Below are positions 51,501 through 63,500 of a DNA stretch of 64,000 nt, in pieces (the stretch's first letter is position 1; every line of letters starts with the position of its first letter). Source of the stretch: Solirubrobacter pauli (GTDB lineage: Bacteria; Actinomycetota; Thermoleophilia; Solirubrobacterales; Solirubrobacteraceae); the NCBI RefSeq assembly GCF_003633755.1, contig NZ_RBIL01000001.1, positions 4,015,426-4,079,425 of the forward strand, written 5' to 3'. Under the pieces are notes generated by a model that worked only from the letters and a program-made list of their open reading frames with translations, searched no databases and had not been told where the DNA came from. A program made the position numbers and the translations under genes.

Positions 51501-54500
51501 GGTCAAGATCGACACGCTCGAGATCAACATCTCCACGTTCGTGACGCTGACCGCGCGCGACTTCATGCTCAACACGGGCGCGGAGGCCGACCAGGAGCTG
51601 GTGAGCTTCGGCGCGGTCGGCGCCAAGGTCAAGATCGGGTCGCTCGAGCTGGGCGGCGAAGGCCGCAACTTCGCCTTCATGGGCGACGGGTCGTTCAAGA
51701 CCAAGACCGGCTTCGGCGTCTACCTGAGCATCGGCGGCGCGACCGGCGAAGGCTTCCAGTGGCCGTCGTTCCTGCCGATCAAGATCGAGTCGATCGGCAT
51801 CCGCTGGATCGGCGACATCGAGACCGACCCGGGCAACTTCGAGCTGATCCTGTCCGCATCGATCACCGCGATCAAGGGCGTCTCCGGCCTCCAGTTCACC
51901 GGCTCGGTCGAGGGCATCCGGATCAACCCGTCGCTGCTCGCGCAGGGCAAGATGCCGATCACGCGGATCGACTCGCTCGGCGTGACCGTCAAGGGCTCGA
52001 TGTTCGGCGGCGAGATCGACGCCGGCATCGTCGGCGGCATCCTGCGCCTGGACAGCGCCTTCAACATCATCGGGACGTTCGACGAGACGACGCCGGTCGC
52101 GCAGCGCGTCTTCTACCTCGGCCTCCAGGGCGGCTTCTCGATGGCCGGCATGGCGGGCTTCACGATCCGCGTCGGCCTGTCCGAGCTCGGCCCGCTGTCG
52201 GCGTTCATCAACGTCGAGGTCCCGGGCGGCATCCTGCTCGAGCCGACGACCGGCCTGACGATCAACGACTTCTCCGGCGGCGTCGAGTTCTTCAAGACGC
52301 TGCCGTCGATCGACGACCCGTTCGCGCTGCGCAACAGCGCCTTCCAGCTGCCCACCGCGCAGTCCGCGGACGAGTGGATGGCCGGGCTGCAGAAGCAGGT
52401 CGCGGCGCAGGCCAAGGCGATCTCGCAGAACCCGGCCCTCAACGGCTTCACCGCCGCCTTCACGGCGCCGATGACCATCACCGGCGGCGCGAAGATCTAC
52501 ACGATCTACACCTCCCAGGCCGTGTTCAACGGCGAGGTGATCATCAAGCTCTCGACCGACGGCAAGTTCCTGATCGTCGGCAAGCTCAACTTCGCGGCCG
52601 ACAACATCTCGGTCAGCGGCCGCCTGTACGCGGACCTGTCGAAGATCGCCAGCGGCTCGGCGACGGTGCTGTTCCTCGCCGACGTGCCGGATCAGATCCG
52701 CATCCTCACGATCTACGGCAAGCTCAAGATGGGCTTCAAGAACGCCAACGGCGAGGACGTCGTGTTCGACGTGCTCGACGTGCCGACGACGCCGCCGGGC
52801 TCGACGAAGCCGACCGCGACGATCATGAACCCGACGACGAACGGCGGCTCGGTCGCGATCACCCGCACGACGAGCTACATCGACGTGCTGTTCACGCCGC
52901 CGACCGGTGGCGGCCTCGACTACGCGACGATCCGCTCGATGAAGAGCTTCATCTCGCTCACGGGCGGGATCAGCCCGGGCACGTTCGGCGCGACGGTCAT
53001 CCCGATGGCGGCCGTGATGGGCGCGGACGGCGTGCTGCGCTACGTCGAGCTGCGGGTCGACGGCGACACCGTCAAGGTCGGCGACGAGGTCGTCATGACG
53101 CGCACGCAGGCCGGCGCGGGTTCCAGCGACGAGGCGATGCTGCTGGCCGCGATCCGCAAGACGAACACCACGTACTTCCGCTTCATGCTCACCAACAGCG
53201 TGTGGATCGTCGGCGACTTCACGGTCACGATCGCCGCGGGCGCGTTCAAGGCGCTCGACGGCACGGCCAACGAGGCGATCACGTTCACGTTCGGCGTCGA
53301 CGGCGCCACCGCGCGCCTGTCCGACCCCGGGGCGGGCGGCACGATCGACGTCAACGTGCTCAACCAGCGCAACTGGATCGACGTCACCTACGCGGCGCCC
53401 GGCGGCAACCTGTCGATCGACGTCGGCTCGATCGTCGACCTGGCACCCGAGTTCGTGCTCGGCGGCGCCGGACTCGGCTCGCTGGCGCTGGACGCGACGC
53501 GCGCGCCGACGCTGGTCTCGGGCACGACCTACCGCTACTGGCTCACGGGCGCGCGCGGCACCGGCACGATCACGCTGACGTACCTGCCGAACACGTGGGC
53601 GTTCAACGCCTCGACCGTGACCGGCACGACCGCGACCGCGCAGATCTCGCTGGCCGACGGCACGCCGTCGACGATCGCGATCACGCTGCCGACCGTCAAC
53701 GGCCTCACGCTCGATCCGAGCTCGGTCGACCTGAGCGCCTTCAGCGCCACGATCTCCGCGCCGGTCGGCTGGACGATCGTCTTCGACGCCACGCGCGCGC
53801 CGACGCTGCGCACCGACGGCCCCTGGGATCTGCCGGTGCTGATCACCGCGCCCACCGGCGCGACCACCGGCACGGCGACGGTCACCTTCGCCGCCGGCGG
53901 CCTCGCGTACACGGGCCCGGCGGCCGAGGACGGCACGACCGTGGACGTCAGCGCCGGCATCCTCACCAACCGCACCTTCATCGACGTCCAGTTCCGCCCG
54001 GCACCCGGCGAGACGCTGCTGGAGTCCTCGATCGACGGCAACGAGCTCGCGCTCTCCGGCTTCGGCGGCAGCGGCGTGACCATCAGCACCGGCGTCGGCA
54101 AGGCGCTGAAGGTCGGCGACCACACGTGGCGCTTCATCCTCGACGGCCAGTTCCGCCCGGGCGAGGTCGTCGCCACCTTCCAGAAGGACACGTGGTGGAG
54201 CGACAGCGCACGCGGTCCCCCGACCGCGACCAACTCCACCAACCGCGAGCTCGCGCAGCGCTTCAACGTCGCCGGCGCGTCCGCGGACCTGGTCCGCACG
54301 GTCCCGGCCACGCAGGCCGTCGTCGGCCTCGCCGGCGCCACCATCGGGCGTGACCTGTTCAACCTCCTCGGCTACATCGAGGTCACGTTCCGCGGCTCGT
54401 CCGGGAACACCATCGACCACACGTCGATCAACGGTGGCGAGCTCGAGCTCCGCGACGCCGCCGGCACCCTCGTCGCCCTGTCCGGCACGGTCACCCGCGT

Positions 54501-57500
54501 CGGCCTCACGGACACGTACCGCTACGGCCTCGCCGGCGCGCTCACGAGCGGCGCCTACAGCGTCACGTTCGTCGCCGGCACCTTCACCGACACGGCGGGC
54601 ATCGCCAACCAGGCCGAGACCGAGATCTTCAACCTGTCCGTCGCCACCGCGACGCTCGCCGACCCGACGCACGCGACGGTGCTCGATCGCGCCGCGCTCG
54701 AGGGCCGCGGCTGGCTCGACGTCACGTTCGCGGACTTCGGCGACTCCGGACTGGACTTCAACTCGATCACCGACGACGACGTCGAGCTCGCGCTGACGAG
54801 CCCCGGCTCGACGCTCGTGGTCGACGGGCGCGCCGTCCGCCTGACCGGCAACACCTTCCGCTTCTTCTACACCGGCTACGCCCGCAACGGCGCGATCACC
54901 GCGACGCTCACGGCCGGCACGTGGAAGAACCTCAGCGGCACCGTCTCCGCCGGCGGCAACGGCGCGACCTTCCACTACGCGACCTCGACCACCGAGCGCG
55001 ACCGCCTGTGGATCGACGTGAAGTTCAACCCGATCGGCACCGCCACGGTCGGCACGATCGACGGCGACGAGATCACGCTGTCGGGCGCCGGCGCCGAGAC
55101 GCTGCTCAAGCTCGGCGCGACGCAGATCAACGCGACGACGTGGCGCTTCCTCTACCAGGGCCAGCTCACGTCGGGCAAGGTCACGGTCGGCTTCGTCGCC
55201 AACTCGTGGCAGGACTCCGACGGCAACCAGGGCACGGCCGGCACGGCCCAGTTCGCGGTCATCACGCAGGCCAAGTCGTTCTTCATCGAGCTCAGCGGCG
55301 GCGTCATCCTCGCCCTGGCCGACACGAAGCTGATGGAGGCCAAGGCCACCGTCACGCTCGAGATCGACCCGGAGCGCAACGCGTTCCGCCTGAACTTCGT
55401 CGGCTCGCTGTGGGTGATCGGCCTCGGCACGATCGGCGCCACCGCCGGCCGCTTCGTGCTCGAGACGCCCCGCGACGAGGACGACTACGCGCGCTTCTGG
55501 GGCGTCGCCACGATCGAGACCAACTTCGCGACGCTCGAGCAGTACGGCATCTACCTGTTCGCCAAGGGCACGCTGCAGATCAACCTCACGGGTGAGCAGC
55601 GCGTCGAGACGCTCGAGCTGCCGGGCATCGGCAGCCGTACCTACACGCTGCGTCCGAACTCGTTCGGGCTCGAGGTCGTCGGCCAGCTCAAGCTGCGCCC
55701 GCCGGGCCTGGACCAGGACCTGCTCGTCGCGCAGGGCGGCTTCGCGATCAACATCAACCCCGAGCGGTTCGAGCTGTTCCTGACCGCCTCGCTGTCCTTC
55801 GGCTACGGCGACGCCCAGATCAACTACGGCGAGGCGACCGGCCTGCTCGTGATCCAGACCGGCGTCAAGGCCGGCGAGAACCTCGGCGTCGCGGGTCTGC
55901 TCACCGTCAGCCGCTCCGCCGGGATCGGCCTGCCGACCATCGGCTCGCTGTTCTCGGTCGACGGCTCGGTGAAGGTGATGTTCAACACCACCCGCCAGGA
56001 CGTCACGTACAAGATCCCGGAGAACTTCAAGCCGCTGCTCAAGCCGGGCGACCCGAGCGAGATCAGCATCTTCGCGTCGGCGCCGGGCCTCGACGGCCAG
56101 CGCAACCCGAACGCGCCGCCCGGCGGCGAGATCTACGTCACGGCGTCGATCGCGGCCACGATCACGATCGGCGGCGTGATCACGCTGACCGGCTTCATCG
56201 GCATCGAGGCCGCGGGCTCGGGCACGGACGCGCGCCTGGAGATCACCGGCGCGGTCTCGACCACGATCGCCTACATCGGCTCGCTCACCGGCACGCTCAA
56301 CCTGAACGTGTACGCGGGCGCGACCAAGACCGGCGTCGTCGGCCGCATCTTCCTCGCGCGCTCCGACGCCGGGAGCATCCCGGGCATCAGCCTCACCGGC
56401 CAGTTCCTGCTCGAGATCAACACCTTCAGCACGGCGCAGACCGTCGAGACGTTCAAGATCAAGACCCGCGGCAGCGGCGCGGCGACGTTCTTCGACGGCT
56501 TCGACCTCGACGCGCAGAAGCGCCCGAAGGTCGTGACGCAGACGATCTCGATCACGAGCGGCTTCCAGCTCAAGCTGGCCGGCCAGCTCAAGTTCGGCCC
56601 GCTGGTGATCACCGGCGAGTTCAAGCTGGCGGTCGGCGCGTCGATGGTCGAGATGGTCGTCAACGCGACGATGACGCTCAGCCCGATCGGCGACATCACG
56701 CTGGCCGACAGCGGCTTCCGGATCAACAGCCAGGGCCTCGTCGCGCGCTTCTCGCTCAACCTCGCGCTCGGCGGGAGCTTCGGCGGCGGCGTCGGCCTCT
56801 CGTTCGAGGCCAGCGCCCTGGTCGAGATCAACACGACCGGCCAGGCGCAGGCGTTCAACAACACGATGGTCCAGGCCGGCTTCCGCTTCGCCGTCTCGGG
56901 CAAGGTCTCGATCCTGCGCTTCGCCACCGGCGAGGGCTCGCTCGACATCACGATCGCCAACAACGTGTTCGCGATCTCGGCGAGCCTGACGATCACCGTC
57001 GGTCCGCTGGACTTCATGATCTCGGGCTCGTTCGCGGTCTACTCGACCGGCATCACGGCCGCGCTGGACGTCAAGCTCGACCTCAACCTGCTCGGCTTGA
57101 TCGACCTCGAGATGAGCGGCAAGCTGCGGCTCGACACGCGCCCGGCGACCAAGTACTTCCGGCTCGAGCTGTCCGGCAAGCTGAGCGTGCTGAGCGTGAT
57201 CAACCTCAGCGGCTCGGTCATCGTCGAGTTCTCCGAGTTCGCGTGGCGGATCGAGATCCCGCAGACGGGCAAGCTGAGCGTCGAGCTCGGCCCGCTCGGC
57301 CTGTACGCCTGGGGCTTCATCGATTCCTCGGGCAGCTTCGGCCTGCACCTCAGCGGCGGCATCGACCTCACGTGGGAGGGCAACGGCGTCCGCGGGTCGG
57401 TCAACGTCGACATCAGCTTCGACCGCTCCACCCAGCGGTTCAGCGCCTCGATCGGCGGCGGCGTCTCGGCCTACGTGCTCGGCGTCGAGCTGTTCGGCGT

Positions 57501-60500
57501 CAGCGCGACCGGCAGCGTCGTCGGCCAGCTCGGCTCGACGGTCACGCTGTACCTGAACATCAAGGGCACGGGCGTGTTCTTCGAGTGGGTCACGAAGGTC
57601 ATCGAGATGCTCGAGTCGGCGGCGCGCGCGGCCGGCTACGCGATCAAGAAGTTCTTCGAGGGCGTCGGCTGCGAGATCGCCTCGTGGTTCGGCTCCAAGT
57701 GCAAGGACCGCAAGGTCGAGGTCGAGGTCCGCCAGCAGGAGAACGTCACGCGCTCCTCCGCGTTCTCGATCCCGATCGCGACCTTCACGCTGCCGGGCGC
57801 GCTGGTGAACCAGAAGCCGCCCGCGCCGCAGCTCGCGACGCGCCTGGCCGACGGCACGCTGCGCCTGAACGTGGGCAGCTTCGCGAACCTGCGCACCGTC
57901 GGCGTCGGGCTCACCGCCGAGATCTACGACATCGCGCGCGTCGGCGGCATCGACGGCGCCGAGTCGCTGCGGATCACCGCCTTCGGCCGCACCGAGACGT
58001 TCGAGGGCATCAAGAAGATCACCGGCGACTTCGGCGGCGACAACGACGTCCTGAACGTGCTCGAGGGCGTGTTCTCCGACATCGAGGTCTCCGGCGGCAC
58101 CGGCAACGACTCGCTCAGCTACCGCGGCAAGGGCACGGTCACGCTCAACGGCAACGACGGCAACGACACGCTGTACGTCGCCAACACGCTGAACATCGTC
58201 ACGCTCAACGGCGGCAGCGGGAACGACACGCTGATCAACGACGCGGGCGGCCGCGGCTTCCTGTACGGCGAGGGCGGCAACGACACCCTGCTCGGCGGCG
58301 CCGGTGACGACGACCTCTACGGCGGCGACGACGACGACGTCCTGCAGGGCCGTGGCGGCAAGGACTCGCTGTTCGGCGGCGCGGGCAACGACATCCTGCG
58401 CGAGACGCTGGCCGACCTCGTCGTCGGCGAGCGCTTCGACGGCGGCGGCAACCGCGAGGACGCCGACGAGGCGACGTTCGACGACCTCGACCTGCTCGAG
58501 ATCATCGGCGACGGCGGCAACAACTCGATCCGCGTCTCGCGCAACGGCGCGGACCTGGTCATCAGCGAGCTGCTCGGCAGCACGGTCGCCGGCTCGTTCG
58601 CCGGGGTCAACGTCGAGCGCCTGCGCCTCCTCGGCGGCGACGGCGCCGACACGTTCCTGCTCGCCGGCGCGCTCGAGCAGTCGACCGGCACGGCCGTCGG
58701 GCGCCAGGGCCTGCGCACGATCGACATCGACACCGGCACGGGCGCCGACGTCGTGACCACGCAGCTGACCGGCGGCGACGACGACGTCACGGTCGTCACC
58801 TACAAGGACCCGCTGTCGGTGGCGAACGCGACCGCGGTCACCTGGAGCGGGCACTACGCGCTGACGATCAAGAACACGACGACGGCCGACCGCCTCCGGA
58901 TCGAGGCCCTCGGTGGCAACGACACGCTCAACGCGAGCGGTGTCACGCCGGCCGCCCAGGTCTGGAGCCGGATCGACCTCGTCGGCGGCGAGGGCAACGA
59001 CCAGCTGATCGGCACGCCGTTCGCCGACTACCTGGACTCCGGCTTCGGCAACGACCGCGTCTCGGGTCTCGGCGGCAAGGACACCTTCGTCGACGCCGGC
59101 GGCACCGACGAGATCGTCGAGACCGGCAAGGACTTCGGCCTCTACGGCAACCTGCTCGTGATCGGCACCTACGACGCCCTCGCCGGCGTGTTCACGTCGG
59201 GGACGGACGAGGACGTCTCGATGTTCGAGCGCGCGACGCTCACCGGCTCGCTCGGTGGCGAGAGCAACACCTTCATCGTCGGCTCCGCGACCGGCGCCGT
59301 CACCATCACCGGCATCCCGACGATCACGGGCGTGCTCGCGTGGCGCGGGATCGCGACCCTCAACGGCCGCGGTGGCGCCGACCGCTACGTGATCGAGACG
59401 GCCGGCGTCCGCGGCGGCACCGTCAACGTCGTCGAGAGCGCGGGCGCGACGGGTGACACGGTCGTGATCAACGGCACGGACGGCGCCGAGCACGGCCGCG
59501 TCTCGCTCGGTGCGGCGCTGCTGGACGCCGACGCCAGCGACCCGGACACGGTCGGGAACGTCTTCCTCGCCAGCACGCGGATCACGCTCGACGACGGCAA
59601 CGCCGCGCCGGCCACGATCAACGTCGCCAGCACCGTCGCCTCGACCACGGTCAACCTCAAGGGCGGCAACGACACGCTCGCCGTCCGCGGCCTGAACCTG
59701 GCGCTGACCGTCGACCTCGGCCTCGGCGACGACCTCGTGCTGGCCGGCTCACGCGCGTTCGAGCTGGAAGGCTCCAACGAGGGCGGCACGCTCGACGACT
59801 TCGACGCCCGCCTGACGCTGCAGGGCGGCGGCGGGCGCGACACGCTGCGCGTCGACGACAGCGCGGCGACCGCCGACAAGACCGGCGTGCTGACGGCGAC
59901 GCTGCTGACCGGCCTCGGCACCGCGGGCATCGAGTACCTCGCGTTCGAGGACTTCGCGCTGGTGCTCGGCTCGGGCAACGACACGCTGACCGTCGACAGC
60001 ACGGTCGCGGGCCCGAGCACGATCACGACCGGCGCCGGCAAGGACACGATCACGCTGCGCACGCTCGGCGGCGCGACCACGGTCGACACCGGCAGCGGCG
60101 ACGACGTCGTCCGCGTCGGCTCGCTCACCAACCTGCTCGACGGCATCGCCTCGACGCTGTCCATCCAGGGTGGCGGCGACCGCGACGAGCTCTACCTGAC
60201 CGACGCCGGTGACGCCACCGCCGGCACCGGCCGCGTCACCGCCACGACCGTCACCGGGCTCGGCCTCGGCGGCACGCTCACCTACCTCGGCTTCGAGGCC
60301 TTCGAGCTGCTGCTCGGCTCCGGCGCGGACGTCCTGAACGTCGACTCCACGCACACGGGCACGACCCGCATCGACCTCGGCGCCGGCGCCGACCGCGTCG
60401 ACCTGGAGACCACCGGTGGCCTGACCCGGATCGAGGGCGGCACGGGCACCGACACGTTCAACGTCAACCCGGTGATCGACGCGGTCAACGGCCTGGCCGC

Positions 60501-63500
60501 GAAGCTGACGCTCGACGGCGAGGGCGACGCCGACACCTACAACATCAACCTGTGGGGCGTCGGCGGCTCGATCATCGACGTGGCCGACAGCGGCGCCGGC
60601 GCCGGCGATGCGCTGAACGTCAACGGCACCGAGGTCGCCGACCAGTTCCTGCTGCGGCGTGACCTCGTCGCGCTCCTGAACGCCGGGTCGCTGGTCGAGC
60701 GGATCGAGTACGACACCGCGATCGAGGCGCTGTTCATCGACGCGCTCGGCGGCGACGACCGCTTCGCGCTCGACGACAACTCGTCCGTGACGACGATCGA
60801 GGGCGGTGCCGGCAACGACCTGTTCCAGGTCGGCCAGCTGTTCGGCTCGATCATCTCCACCGAGCCGCCCGCGACGATCGACACCACCCGCGGCAAGCTC
60901 ACGAACGGCATCAGCTTCGCCACCACGATCAAGGGCGAGGCCGGCAACGACACGTTCGGCATCTTCAACAACCAGGCGACGCTCGACGCGCAGGGCGGCG
61001 ACGACGACGACACCTTCATCGTGCGGACGTTCACGACCGGCACCACGGTCAACGGTGGCGGCGGCAACGACGTCATCAACTACGTCGGCAGCGCGCCGCT
61101 GAACGTCGACGGCGGCGCGGGCAACGACCGCCTGATCTTCTACGGCACCGAGCTCGACGACGCCTTCCTGCTGACGGCGACGACGATCTACGGCGGCGGG
61201 CGCATGCTCGTCTACACCGGCCTCGAGCTGGTCGAGCTGGACACGCTCGAGGGCGACGACGTGGTCGTCGTCCACAGCACCGCCGCGGGCGTCACCACGC
61301 GGATCCGCACCGGCCTCGGCGGCGACCGCGTCGTCATCGGCGGCGACAACCCGGCCGTCGACACGGGGACGAGCACGCCGACGCTTCCGACCCCGGAGCA
61401 CCGCGCCTCGCTCATCCAGGGCGCGCTCTTCATCGATGGCGGCCGCGGTGGCGTCGCCGAGCTGGACCTGCCGCTGGCGGTCGTGCTGCCGGGCGAGATC
61501 GCCACCCCGCCGCTGCCCGCTCCGCTCCCGCCGGCGTCGGTGCCGGAAGAGGACCACGTCGACACGCTCGAGGTCGACGACTCGGCCGGCCTGGGCGGCA
61601 ACGGCGTGCTCACGCGCGACACGCTCAGCGGCCTCGGCATGGGCGCCGTGATCACCTACAACGACTTCGAGGCGCTGTACATCCAGCTCGGCGACGGCGT
61701 CGACACGTTCACGGTCGAGACGACGATCGCCGGTCGCACGGTGCTGCAGACCGGCGGCGGCGCCGACGTCGTCCGCGTGAAGACGATCGACGGCCTGACG
61801 TTCGTCGCCACCGAAGGCGGCGACGACCGCATCACCGTCTCCAGCGACGCCGGCACGCTCAATCAGCTGCTCGCGCTGCTGACGATCGACGGCGGCGCCG
61901 GCAGCGACAGCGTCCGCCTCGACGACGCGGCGGAGACCGACGCGGAGACCGCGACGATCAACCCGACGACGGTCACCGGCCTCGGCATGGGCACCGGCAC
62001 CCCGGCGGGCTTCGCGCAGCGCCTGACCGTCACCGGCCCGTTCGTGCTCTACGTCCTGCTCGCCGACGGCACCTACAAGACGACCGCGCAGCTGGCCGCG
62101 AACGCCACCGCCGCGCAGATCCAGGCCGAGCTGTCGAAGATCGTCAACCCGTACAGCGGCTCGTTGTTCCCGTTCACCGACAACGTGCGCGTCGCCCGCT
62201 TCGGCAACCTCGTCGAGGTCTTCTTCCAGGGCCAGTACCGCACGCGCGGCGTCGCCTTCGCCGAGGGTGCGGTCGTCGAGCGGCGTGCCGCCGGCGTCGA
62301 CTACTACGGCGTCGAGACCCTCGAGATCCTCACGGGCTCGGGCGCCGACGTGATCAACGTGAACGGCACGTCGGCCGCGACCACGGTCAAGACCGCCGAC
62401 GGCGACGACCGCGTCTACGTCTCCTCGCTCGCCGCGTTCGGCCTGACCGACCGCCCGGCGTACCTGCGCGGCGACCTGAACCGGCTGAGCGGCTCGCTCA
62501 CGCTCGACCTCGGCGCCGGCCGCCACACGCTGATGATCAGCGACGAGGCCGCGACCGCCGGCGACACCGTCACCATCGACGCGGTGGCCGACGCGATCCG
62601 GATCGCCGGCCTCGCGACGGGCACGATCACGTACCGCACCGACGGCACCTTCGCCGACGGCATCACGGTCTGGACCGGCTCCGGCGCCGACACGATCAGC
62701 ATCAGCGCGACGCACCGCGCTCCGGGCGTGCGCACCGTCACCTTCCTCAACACCGGCCTCGGCAACGACGTCGTCACCGTCGACCTGAAGGCCGGCGAGG
62801 ACGACCTGCTCGTGCTCAACACGCAGGGCGCCGTCCAGCAGCTGCTGCCGGCCGGCGGGGACGTCGTCGGCGTGAGCGTCGACGGCCTCCCGGTCGCGGC
62901 CGCCGCCTGGGTCGCGTACACCGGAAGCCTCGGACTGCTGACCGCGCCCGCGGCCGGCTCGACCATCGCCGTCACCACGCGCACGACGGACATCCGCGCC
63001 TACCGCCTGGGTGCGAGCGGCGTGATCGTCAGCACGCTCGACATCAAGGCCGGAGACGTCGTCACCGCAACCGTCGACGGCCTCGCGGTTTCCGTCCTGG
63101 GCGTGGACGCGGCCAACAACACCGTCACCCTCGCGGGCCGCGACGGCGCGCTCGCGATCCTGACCGTCGTCTCGACCACGACGCAGACGTTCGGCGCGCC
63201 GCAGACGCCGCTCGTGGCCGACGACGACACCGTCCACGCGGAGACCTCGACGCTGCCGCTGATCCTCTTCGGCGGTCAGGGAGACGACAAGCTCTACGGC
63301 GGCACCGGTGGCGACATCATCTTCGGCGACCGCGGCCGCGTGATCGCCGGCGGCAACGTGTTCGGCACCGGCGGCCTGGGCGACACCACCAACGGCCTCG
63401 ACGAGGCGGTCAACCTGCTCTACGGCGTCGACGTCTGGGTCGGCGGCAACGACGTGATCGTCGCGCTCGACGCCGACGACCTGATCGTCGGTGGCTCGGG

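Noticed and set aside
45217-59493. A 4758-codon open frame on the minus strand opposite the giant gene.
   Set aside because: It is codon-aligned with the sense frame, so it is open simply because the sense gene avoids TTA, CTA and TCA codons. The predicted protein is Arg/Ala/Val/Glu-rich with no domains, while the sense frame has coherent domains. It ends at the first sense TCA.
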